Positions 1 through 4,369 of a stretch of 5,687 nucleotides of DNA are shown here, in pieces. The DNA comes from JAVKFF01 sp040226215. Its GTDB lineage: Bacteria > Pseudomonadota > Alphaproteobacteria > DSM-16000 > Inquilinaceae. The position numbers were made by a program, and so were the translations under genes. Location of the stretch: contig JAVKFF010000092.1 in the NCBI GenBank assembly GCA_040226215.1, forward strand, positions 1 through 5,687, in the 5' to 3' direction. Position 1 is the first letter of the stretch. Each line of letters begins with the position of its first letter. Under the pieces are notes generated by a model. That model worked only from the letters and a program-made list of their open reading frames with translations, searched no databases and was not told where the DNA came from.

Positions 1-429
1 GAGCTGCCGGATTTCCTGGTCGTCGAACTGCCGGCTGCCGTGCTGGAACAGGCCGATGAGGCGATGCTGCAGCGCCTCTACCACCTGACCGAACTCGGCT
101 TCCACCTGGGGGTCGCGCGGCTGGCGGATCCGCGGATGGACGCCGCGGAACTCGCACGTGCCGGCATCTCTTTCGCCCGCATCGATGTCGACAGGCTGCT
201 GCCGCCCGGTGCAACCGGCGACGCCGATGCCGGCGGGCCGACGGTCGCCGGCAGCCGCGCGGACCAGGACTGGCTGGACGCCTATATCGCCCTGCGGCGC
301 GAGAACATCCTGCCGATCGCGGTGGGCGTGGAGGCCGAAGGCCAGGTACCGGCCCTGCTGGACCTGGAGATCAGCCTGGCCGAGGGGCCGCTGTTCGGCG
401 CCGCCCAGGTCGCCGGCCTGGAGCCGTAG
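1..429 (+). CDS. C-terminal part of a degenerate EAL-domain protein (5' end outside window)
   Basis: The frame is open from the first base, so this is the last 142 codons of a longer gene, ending at TAG 427-429. The residues fit the second half of an EAL (cyclic-di-GMP phosphodiesterase) fold. An early 'VVELP' strand resembles the E-x-T-E strand, 'ISFARIDVDRLL' matches the usual 'D-x-x-KID-x-S-x' strand, and 'LPIAVGVEAEGQVPALLDL' followed by 'LAEGPLFG' matches the family ending 'V-A-E-GVE-T-x-x-Q ... QGYLF'. Key residues are changed: the DDFG motif reads 'ARLADP', the Lys of KID is Arg, and the Glu of AEGVE is Val. Knowledge of the family says these sites bind metal and substrate, so I infer a non-catalytic, perhaps c-di-GMP-binding or protein-binding, domain. 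The N-terminal domains cannot be seen. It converges on the regulator gene at 446-1144 and is probably unrelated to the transport operon. Confidence 0.72.
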   Translation, partial: ELPDFLVVELPAAVLEQADEAMLQRLYHLTELGFHLGVARLADPRMDAAELARAGISFARIDVDRLLPPGATGDADAGGPTVAGSRADQDWLDAYIALRRENILPIAVGVEAEGQVPALLDLEISLAEGPLFGAAQVAGLEP

Positions 430-444
430 CGGAGGGGCCGGCTC
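412..444. terminator. Possible hairpin between two convergent genes
   Basis: The 16-bp gap between the convergent stop codons lies inside two mutually exclusive inverted repeats: GCCGGCC (412-418) with GGCCGGC (436-442), and GAGCCG (421-426) with CGGCTC (439-444). Either would fold into a GC-rich stem with a 12-17 nt loop on both strands. There is no T-tract after the stem on either side, so a classic intrinsic terminator is not shown. In a sequence this GC-rich such stems also arise by chance. Confidence 0.25.
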
Positions 445-445
445 G

Positions 446-1144
446 CTACTCCGCGGGCAGCTTGTCCAGCAGAAGCGCGCTGACCCGTTCGATCTCGCCC
501 TGGATGGCCGCCCGCGCGGCATTGCCGTCCCGCAATTCCAGCGCATTGATCAGGATCACCCGATACTTGCGGCCCTGTTCTGCGACTTGCGGCCATTCGT
601 CGAGCAGCAGGTTGAAGTAGGGCGCAATCTTCAGCCAGAGGGACTCGATGATGCCCAGCAGGATCTCCGAATGGGCGGCACCGTAGACGGCGAAGCGGAA
701 CTTGTAGGTCTTGGCCAGATGGTCCGCCACCCGCGCCGACAGGTCGGGCATCCGGTAGATCGCATCGTACTCCTGGTCGATCCGGTGCAGCGCCTCGACC
801 TCCGTGGCCGTGATCCCCGTGGCAGCCCATTGCGCCGCAGTGCCCTCGATATCCAGGCGGACCCGGCAGAGGTCGTTGAGGCGCGCCCTGCTCATCGCCG
901 GCACGGCGACGGACCGGCTGGAGGTGAAATGCAGCGCACCGTCGGCGATCAACTGCTGGATGGCGCCGCGGACCGGCATCGTGCTGACGCCGAAGGTGGC
1001 GGCCAGATGGCGCATCGAGACGCTCTGCCCGGGTGCGAATTCGCCGCGCATCAGGGCCCGGGTGAGGCTGTGGTAGATCTGCGCCTGCAACGTTCCCGTT
1101 TCTATCCGCTCCAGCGCGGGTGATATCTCGTTCTTCTCCGTCAC
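446..1144 (-). CDS. GntR-family transcriptional regulator with FCD domain
   Basis: A 232-aa DNA-binding regulator, the usual length for the FCD (FadR/VanR) branch. Residues about 19-81 form the winged helix-turn-helix: 'ALMRGEFAPGQSVSMRHLA', the recognition segment 'FGVSTMPVRGAIQQL', and the wing 'SSRSVAVP'. The common PVREA motif reads PVRGA. Residues about 85-225 are the all-helical FCD effector domain, with the typical 'IIESLWLKIAPY' helix. Family knowledge predicts a dimer whose DNA binding is altered by a small carboxylate-type ligand. The GTG start at 1144 is chosen because GGAGAAGAG lies just before it and the helix-turn-helix begins at the usual distance. The gene is divergent from the ABC operon, and related TGTGAT/ATCACA elements lie in front of both, so self-regulation and control of that operon are inferred. 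The four expected metal ligands of FCD appear as Thr146, Arg150, Tyr194 and Glu217, so metal binding is probably lost. Confidence 0.92.
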   Translation of the reverse strand: MTEKNEISPALERIETGTLQAQIYHSLTRALMRGEFAPGQSVSMRHLAATFGVSTMPVRGAIQQLIADGALHFTSSRSVAVPAMSRARLNDLCRVRLDIEGTAAQWAATGITATEVEALHRIDQEYDAIYRMPDLSARVADHLAKTYKFRFAVYGAAHSEILLGIIESLWLKIAPYFNLLLDEWPQVAEQGRKYRVILINALELRDGNAARAAIQGEIERVSALLLDKLPAE

Positions 1145-1179
1145 GGCTCTTCTCCAGCCAGCTTGGTGCCTGTCAAACT

Positions 1180-1208
1180 CAGTACGTGTGATCTCACATC
1201 ACAGTACG
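1180..1208. repeat. CAGTACG direct repeat bracketing the regulator-side operator
   Basis: CAGTACG occurs at 1180-1186 and again at 1202-1208. The two copies are 22 bp apart, about two helical turns, and enclose the TGTGAT-N5-ATCACA element. The spacing would put both copies on the same DNA face. The function is unknown. Confidence 0.45.
1187..1203. promoter_or_regulatory. Putative GntR operator near the regulator's own promoter
   Basis: TGTGAT (1187-1192) and ATCACA (1198-1203) form a perfect 6-bp inverted repeat with a 5-bp spacer. A tighter reading, TGTGA-TC-TCACA at 1187-1198, also exists. The same GTGTGATC and CACATC words recur at 1375-1387 in front of the ABC operon, there two bases closer together. 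GT...AC half-sites are typical of GntR-family operators. The site lies 43-59 bp upstream of the regulator's GTG, which fits autoregulation. Binding by this particular regulator is inference. Confidence 0.55.
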
Positions 1209-1222
1209 GAGCAGTCGCTCAA
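1193..1222 (-). promoter_or_regulatory. Candidate promoter for the GntR regulator
   Basis: On the minus strand TTGAGC (1222-1217) is a fair -35 element. A spacing of 17-18 bases puts the -10 on the ATGTGA/TGTGAG stretch at about 1193-1199, which is a poor match to TATAAT. The -10 position lies inside the TGTGAT-N5-ATCACA element, as expected for a repressible promoter. The support is the -35 match, the operator position and the mirrored arrangement on the other side of the intergenic region. Confidence 0.3.
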
Positions 1223-1257
1223 GATGTTGTCGCCTGGCCGCGGCACTTGGTCAGAAT

Positions 1258-1290
1258 GTCATATTTATCCTGCAAAAACAAGTATATGAC
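1258..1290. repeat. AT-rich inverted repeat GTCATAT / ATATGAC
   Basis: A perfect 7-bp inverted repeat, GTCATAT at 1258-1264 and ATATGAC at 1284-1290, with a 19-bp spacer that holds an A-rich run. This is the most AT-rich stretch of the window and sits near the middle of the divergent intergenic region. It could be a binding site for a second dimeric regulator or a bending or melting element. I see no convincing -35/-10 pair in it on either strand. Confidence 0.4.
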
Positions 1291-1310
1291 CGGAATCACG
1301 CAGCTTCGCG

Positions 1311-1334
1311 AGGCCATTTCGAGGCGAGTGGCCT
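1311..1334. repeat. Short inverted repeat AGGCCA / TGGCCT
   Basis: AGGCCA at 1311-1316 and TGGCCT at 1329-1334 are perfect inverted copies with a 12-bp spacer. The arms are short and GC-rich, so chance is a real possibility. It lies upstream of the operon's candidate -35. Confidence 0.25.
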
Positions 1335-1353
1335 GATCCGATGATCGCATTGC

Positions 1354-1369
1354 CGATTGACTCCAATCG
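1354..1369. promoter_or_regulatory. Tight dyad CGATTG-N4-CAATCG over the operon's -35
   Basis: CGATTG (1354-1359) and CAATCG (1364-1369) make a perfect 6-bp inverted repeat with only four bases between the arms. It covers the candidate -35 hexamer TTGACT at 1357-1362. The position would let a bound protein block or recruit RNA polymerase. The sequence differs from the TGTGAT elements, so a second regulator is possible. Confidence 0.35.
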
Positions 1370-1385
1370 AACATGTGTGATCACA
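1357..1385 (+). promoter_or_regulatory. Candidate promoter of the ABC/aminotransferase operon
   Basis: TTGACT at 1357-1362 matches the sigma-70 -35 consensus at five of six bases. A spacing of 16-17 places the -10 at about 1379-1385, GATCAC/ATCACA, which is a weak match. That -10 lies within the TGTGATCACA palindrome, and a start of transcription near 1392 would follow. The weak -10 keeps confidence low. The permease start at 1469 would then have a leader of about 77 nt. Confidence 0.38.
1376..1385. promoter_or_regulatory. Putative GntR operator TGTGATCACA in front of the ABC operon
   Basis: A perfect 10-bp palindrome whose half-site TGTGA is the same as in the element at 1187-1203. Both elements lie exactly 13 bp downstream of a TTGA-type -35 hexamer (TTGACT here, TTGAGC on the minus strand). 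The palindrome would cover the -10 region, so repression by the divergent GntR protein is the natural inference. Confidence 0.55.
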
Positions 1386-1419
1386 TCTCCTATCGGGATA
1401 TGCCGCACGGGATAGGAGA
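1386..1419. repeat. 9-bp perfect inverted repeat in the operon leader
   Basis: TCTCCTATC at 1386-1394 and GATAGGAGA at 1411-1419 are perfect inverted copies with a 16-bp spacer. It begins at the base after the TGTGATCACA palindrome. As RNA it would be a stem pairing CTCC with GGAG. However, the predicted transcription start (about 1392) falls in the left arm, so it may act as DNA, for example as a further protein-binding site. It ends 37 bp before the AAGGAG of the permease gene. Confidence 0.5.
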
Positions 1420-1455
1420 GCCCGGCGGGGCCGCACAGCGAGGCGGGTCAGCGAC

Positions 1456-1461
1456 AAGGAG
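1456..1461 (+). promoter_or_regulatory. Ribosome binding site that fixes the permease start
   Basis: AAGGAG lies seven bases before ATG 1469. The longer open frame could start at ATG 1373, but that codon overlaps the operator region, has no Shine-Dalgarno, and would add 32 residues that look non-coding. The start at 1469 is therefore preferred. Confidence 0.85.
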
Positions 1462-1468
1462 CAGGCAC

Positions 1469-2299
1469 ATGGCGGAAGACGCGGAAACGGCCGCTCCTGG
1501 ACCCACGGGTTCCGCGCCGTCGTCCGCTACGGCACCGCTTTCGCGTTATCTCCTGCGGCTCTGCATCCCCGCCGTTCTGATCCTGGCCTGGATCCTGGCG
1601 ACCACGACCTTCCAGCTGTTTCCCAAGGCCCTGCTGCCGGCGCCCTGGGATGTCGTCCGTTCCGCGGTCCGGCTGATCGAGACCGGCGAACTGCTGGAGC
1701 ATGTGCTGGCCAGCCTGGAGCGGATTCTTTACGCCAACCTGCTGGCGCTCGGCCTGGGCGTGCCGCTTGGCCTGGCGATGGGCATGTCGCGCACCTTCGA
1801 GAACCTGCTGGGCGGCATGCTCAGCATCTTCCGGCCGATCCCGCCGCTTGCCTGGGTGCCGCTCGCGATCCTCTGGTTCGGCATCGGCACGCTCTCGATC
1901 GTCTTCATCACCTTCCTTGCGGCATTCTTCGCGGTCCTCCTGAACACGATCGCGGGCACCCGTGCCGTCGATCAGCGGCTGGTGCGGGCGGCGGCATCGC
2001 TTGGCGCAGGCCGTCGCAGGATCGTGCTGAACGTCGTGCTGCCAAGCGTGCTTCCCTACATCTTCACCGGCGCGCGGATCGCCGTCGGCGTGTCCTGGAT
2101 GAGCATCGTCGCCGCAGAGCTGATCGCCGCCAGCAACGGCCTCGGCTACATGATCTCGTTCTATCGCGAGGTGCTGCGGACCGACGTTGTGATCGTCGGG
2201 ATGCTCACCATCGGCGTCATCGGGCTGATGATGGACCTCGGCAGCCGCTGGTTGGAAAACCGGCTGCTGCCGTGGCGCCAGCACGGGGGCGTGGCATGA
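1469..2299 (+). CDS. ABC transporter permease, NitT/TauT (SsuC/TauC-like) family
   Basis: A 276-aa inner-membrane subunit that would form the translocation channel of an importer, probably as a homodimer. After a polar, Ala/Pro/Thr-rich N-terminal tail of about 25 residues come hydrophobic segments at about 28-48, 87-107, 125-160, 205-222 and 239-258. The family pattern 'LLPAPWDVV' (residues 56-63) and the 'FRPIPPLAWVPLAILWFGIG' stretch (121-140) are characteristic of SsuC/TauC relatives. The cytoplasmic EAA loop, which docks on the ATPase, is 'VRAAASLGAGRRRIVLNVVL' at about 172-191. It is the first gene of the operon and overlaps the ATPase gene by four bases (ATGA), which implies translational coupling. 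The family handles nitrate, cyanate, bicarbonate, alkanesulfonates, taurine and other small compounds. The sequence does not decide which. Confidence 0.93.
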   Translation: MAEDAETAAPGPTGSAPSSATAPLSRYLLRLCIPAVLILAWILATTTFQLFPKALLPAPWDVVRSAVRLIETGELLEHVLASLERILYANLLALGLGVPLGLAMGMSRTFENLLGGMLSIFRPIPPLAWVPLAILWFGIGTLSIVFITFLAAFFAVLLNTIAGTRAVDQRLVRAAASLGAGRRRIVLNVVLPSVLPYIFTGARIAVGVSWMSIVAAELIAASNGLGYMISFYREVLRTDVVIVGMLTIGVIGLMMDLGSRWLENRLLPWRQHGGVA

Positions 2300-3099
2300 G
2301 CGCCGGCACCAAGATCTCCGTTCGCGGCGTCTCCAAGCTGTTCCGGACCGCCGGCGGCGAGGAGGTGCTGGCACTCGACCGCACCGACCTGGAGATCCGC
2401 AACGGCGAGTTCGTCAGCATCGTCGGGCCGAGCGGCTGCGGAAAATCCACCCTGCTCAACCTGATCGCGGGGTTCGAGCAACCGACCGACGGGCGTGTGG
2501 AGGTCGACGGGCGGCGCATTGAGCGGCCCGGCGCCGACCGCGGCGTGGTGTTCCAGAACTACGCGCTGTTTCCCTGGCTTTCGGTGGCCCAGAACATCGC
2601 GTTCGGGCCGCGCAGCATCGGTTGCACGCCGCGGGAGGTGCGCGAGCGGGTGGCGCGCTGCATCTCGCTGGTGAAGCTGGACGGCTTCGACGCGAAATAC
2701 CCGCATGAGCTTTCGGGCGGCTTGAGCCAGCGATGCGCCCTTGCAAGATGCATCGCCAATGACCCGGACGTGATGCTGATGGACGAGCCGCTGGCGGCGC
2801 TGGATGCCTTCACCCGGGAAACGCTGCAGGACGAACTTCTGCGGATCTGGAGCGAGGCATCCCACCAGCGCAGCAAGACCGTCGTCTATGTGACCCATGC
2901 GATCGACGAGGCGCTGTTCCTGTCCGATCGGGTGGTGGTCATGCAGCCGCGGCCGGGCCGCGTCCTTGACATAGTCGACGTGCCGTTCGCCCGCCCGCGT
3001 GCGGGAGAGATGCGGCTGCAGCCGGACTTCCACGCCTTGCAGGCGAAAGTGTGGCGTCTGCTCAACCAGAAAACCGAAGAAGAACAGAGGAGGCAGTGA
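2296..3099 (+). CDS. ABC transporter ATP-binding protein, NitT/TauT (SsuB/TauB-like) family
   Basis: A 267-aa cytoplasmic ATPase that would power the importer. All catalytic motifs are present: Walker A GPSGCGKST (44-52), Q-loop Gln87 in 'VVFQNYALFPW', signature LSGGLSQR (139-146), Walker B 'VMLMDEP' with Asp163/Glu164, D-loop 'LAALD', and switch His201 in 'YVTHAIDEA'. The usual signature tail M-R/Q-QR reads L-S-QR with a following Cys, a mild deviation. The 'QNYALFPWLSVAQNIAFG' segment is typical of the SsuB/TauB/NrtD branch. The start at ATG 2296 is preferred over an in-frame ATG at 2272 because it gives the ATGA overlap with the permease stop, the usual N-terminus 'KISVRGVSKLF', and a G-rich Shine-Dalgarno-like run at 2285-2290. 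The tail after about residue 230 is short and charged. It overlaps the binding-protein gene by one base. Confidence 0.95.
   Translation: MSAGTKISVRGVSKLFRTAGGEEVLALDRTDLEIRNGEFVSIVGPSGCGKSTLLNLIAGFEQPTDGRVEVDGRRIERPGADRGVVFQNYALFPWLSVAQNIAFGPRSIGCTPREVRERVARCISLVKLDGFDAKYPHELSGGLSQRCALARCIANDPDVMLMDEPLAALDAFTRETLQDELLRIWSEASHQRSKTVVYVTHAIDEALFLSDRVVVMQPRPGRVLDIVDVPFARPRAGEMRLQPDFHALQAKVWRLLNQKTEEEQRRQ
3087..3093 (+). promoter_or_regulatory. Strong ribosome binding site of the binding-protein gene
   Basis: GAGGAGG sits five bases before ATG 3099, inside the last codons of the ATPase gene. It is the best Shine-Dalgarno of the operon, which fits the need for excess binding protein over membrane subunits. 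It also sets the start at 3099 over an in-frame upstream ATG at 3051 that would bury the signal peptide. Confidence 0.8.
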
Positions 3100-4349
3100 T
3101 GCTGAAGACGATCAGTGCAATCGTGCTGGCATCGGCGGTCGGGTTTGCGGCCGCCGCAGCCAGTGCGGACGACAAGCCGGTAGAGGTACGGATCGGCTGG
3201 AACTCCTTCGCCGGCACCGCGCCGATCAGCGCCGTGATGCAGCGCGACAGGCTGTTCGAGAAGCATGCCAAGGCGATGGGTCATGACGTGGCCGCCGAAT
3301 GGATCCGCTTCGTGGCGGGACCGCCGGCCAACGAGGCCATGGTGGCCGGGCGGCTGGACCTGGACTTCGACGTCGCCAGCGCCGCCTACGTCGCGCGCAT
3401 CAAGCAGGGTGTCCCGGCGGTGATCATCGGCACCCAGGCGAGCCATCTGTCCAATGCGATCATGGTGCGGCCGGGCAGCGATATCGACGAGGTCGCGGAC
3501 TTGCAGGGCAAGACCGTCGGGCTCTATGCCGCAACCAGCGCCCATTACACCCTGGCGGCGATCGTTAAGGAGCATCTGGGCAAGTCGCTGCGCGAGGCGG
3601 ACATCAAGGTGGTCAACATGCCGCCGGCGGAATCGATCAAGCTGCCGGACGGCATCGATGCCGCGGTGATCTGGGTGCCGTTCCAGTTCATCGGCCCGAA
3701 GATGGGGCTGTCGGAGCTGCTGATCGACGCCAATGGCGTCACCGGGCCAGCGCACAAGACGCCGGGAATCCGGGTGCCGGAGGTCGCGAAGGCCTGGGGC
3801 AATCCGGAGGGCTATTTTACCGATCGGCTGTATATCACGGCGCGGCGCGGCTTCGCCGAGGAGCATCCCGACCTGGTGGTGGCCTTCCTGCAGGCCCGCT
3901 GGGAAGCGCAGGACATCGTGGCGGCCGACCTGGATGCCGGCGTCGCGCTGGCAAACGAATGGTGGAAGCAGGATCCCGATGTCGCCCGGCTGGCCGCGGC
4001 GACCTATCCGGAGAACACCAACCTGCGCAACGCGCCGCTGCTGCTGGAGTTCGACGCCCTCTCGCTGATCAAGACCTCCGAGTTCTTCTACGACCTGGGC
4101 ACGATCGCCGAGCCGCTGAGTTGGGAGGAACTGCAGCCCGTGATCCTGGGCGGCGCGGACTTCCAGAAGCGCGTCTGGGAAAGCCGGGGCAGCAAGCCGG
4201 GCCTGGACCAGCTCCGCGCGGGCTTCAACGGCAGCGCTCCGGGCTGGTCGAGCATGGCGATCAATGGCGGCGAGCCGGTCTGGCGGTTCGGCGAGGTCGA
4301 GGGCTGGGGCAAGCGCCACTATGTCCCCGAGCCCTTCGCCACGAAGTGA
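3099..4349 (+). CDS. Periplasmic substrate-binding protein of the NitT/TauT-type ABC importer
   Basis: A 416-aa secreted receptor for the importer. A Sec signal peptide is clear: positive Lys3, a hydrophobic core at about 5-21 and a cleavage site ASA-DD after residue 23. There is no lipobox Cys. The mature part begins 'VEVRIGWNSFAGTAP', then an early lobe with 'AAEWIRFVAGPPANEAMVAG', 'LDLDFDVASAAYVARIKQGV' and 'VIIGTQ', and 'DLQGKTVGLYAATSAHY' (135-150). These follow the SsuA/TauA/NMT1 plan, where the ligand sits between two alpha/beta lobes. SsuA and TauA are about 320 residues. This protein has roughly 60-90 more, mostly after about residue 345, rich in Trp, Gly and Asn ('GWSSMAINGGEPVWRFG'). 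I do not recognise this tail. The ligand is unknown; the adjacent aminotransferase suggests an amine. It overlaps the ATPase gene by one base (TGATG). Confidence 0.9.
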   Translation: MLKTISAIVLASAVGFAAAAASADDKPVEVRIGWNSFAGTAPISAVMQRDRLFEKHAKAMGHDVAAEWIRFVAGPPANEAMVAGRLDLDFDVASAAYVARIKQGVPAVIIGTQASHLSNAIMVRPGSDIDEVADLQGKTVGLYAATSAHYTLAAIVKEHLGKSLREADIKVVNMPPAESIKLPDGIDAAVIWVPFQFIGPKMGLSELLIDANGVTGPAHKTPGIRVPEVAKAWGNPEGYFTDRLYITARRGFAEEHPDLVVAFLQARWEAQDIVAADLDAGVALANEWWKQDPDVARLAAATYPENTNLRNAPLLLEFDALSLIKTSEFFYDLGTIAEPLSWEELQPVILGGADFQKRVWESRGSKPGLDQLRAGFNGSAPGWSSMAINGGEPVWRFGEVEGWGKRHYVPEPFATK

Positions 4350-4369
4350 CATCAGCGCAGGGCATCGGC

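Noticed and set aside
158..1123. A 321-codon plus-strand frame across the EAL end and the regulator
   Set aside because: It runs out of frame through the end of one convincing gene and antisense to another, and its Arg/Pro-rich composition is typical of a shadow frame.
1171..1176. A perfect TTGACA -35 on the minus strand in front of the regulator
   Set aside because: A -10 at normal spacing would fall on the regulator's Shine-Dalgarno and no TATAAT-like hexamer is there, so a useful promoter is unlikely.
1187..1203. CRP/FNR-type site, because TGTGA and TCACA are CRP half-sites
   Set aside because: The CRP consensus needs six bases between the half-sites. Here TGTGA and TCACA are separated by seven (or two) bases, and by none at 1376-1385. 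A GntR operator fits better, although a CRP relative is not fully excluded.
1373..1468. An upstream ATG extending the permease by 32 residues
   Set aside because: It overlaps the operator palindrome, lacks a Shine-Dalgarno, and the extra residues are unlike the family. AAGGAG before ATG 1469 is a much better start.
1448..2374. A 308-codon minus-strand frame opposite the permease
   Set aside because: Arg/Gln/His-rich antisense shadow; the plus strand holds a permease with membrane segments and the EAA loop.
2886..4352. A 488-codon open frame on the minus strand opposite the binding-protein gene
   Set aside because: It is the antisense shadow of the receptor gene in GC-rich DNA. The protein is rich in His, Arg and Gln with no recognisable domain, while the plus strand encodes a clear signal peptide and receptor.
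4350..4369. Terminator or separate promoter between the binding protein and the aminotransferase
   Set aside because: The gap is only 20 bp and shows no stem-loop or promoter hexamers. The genes are best read as one operon.
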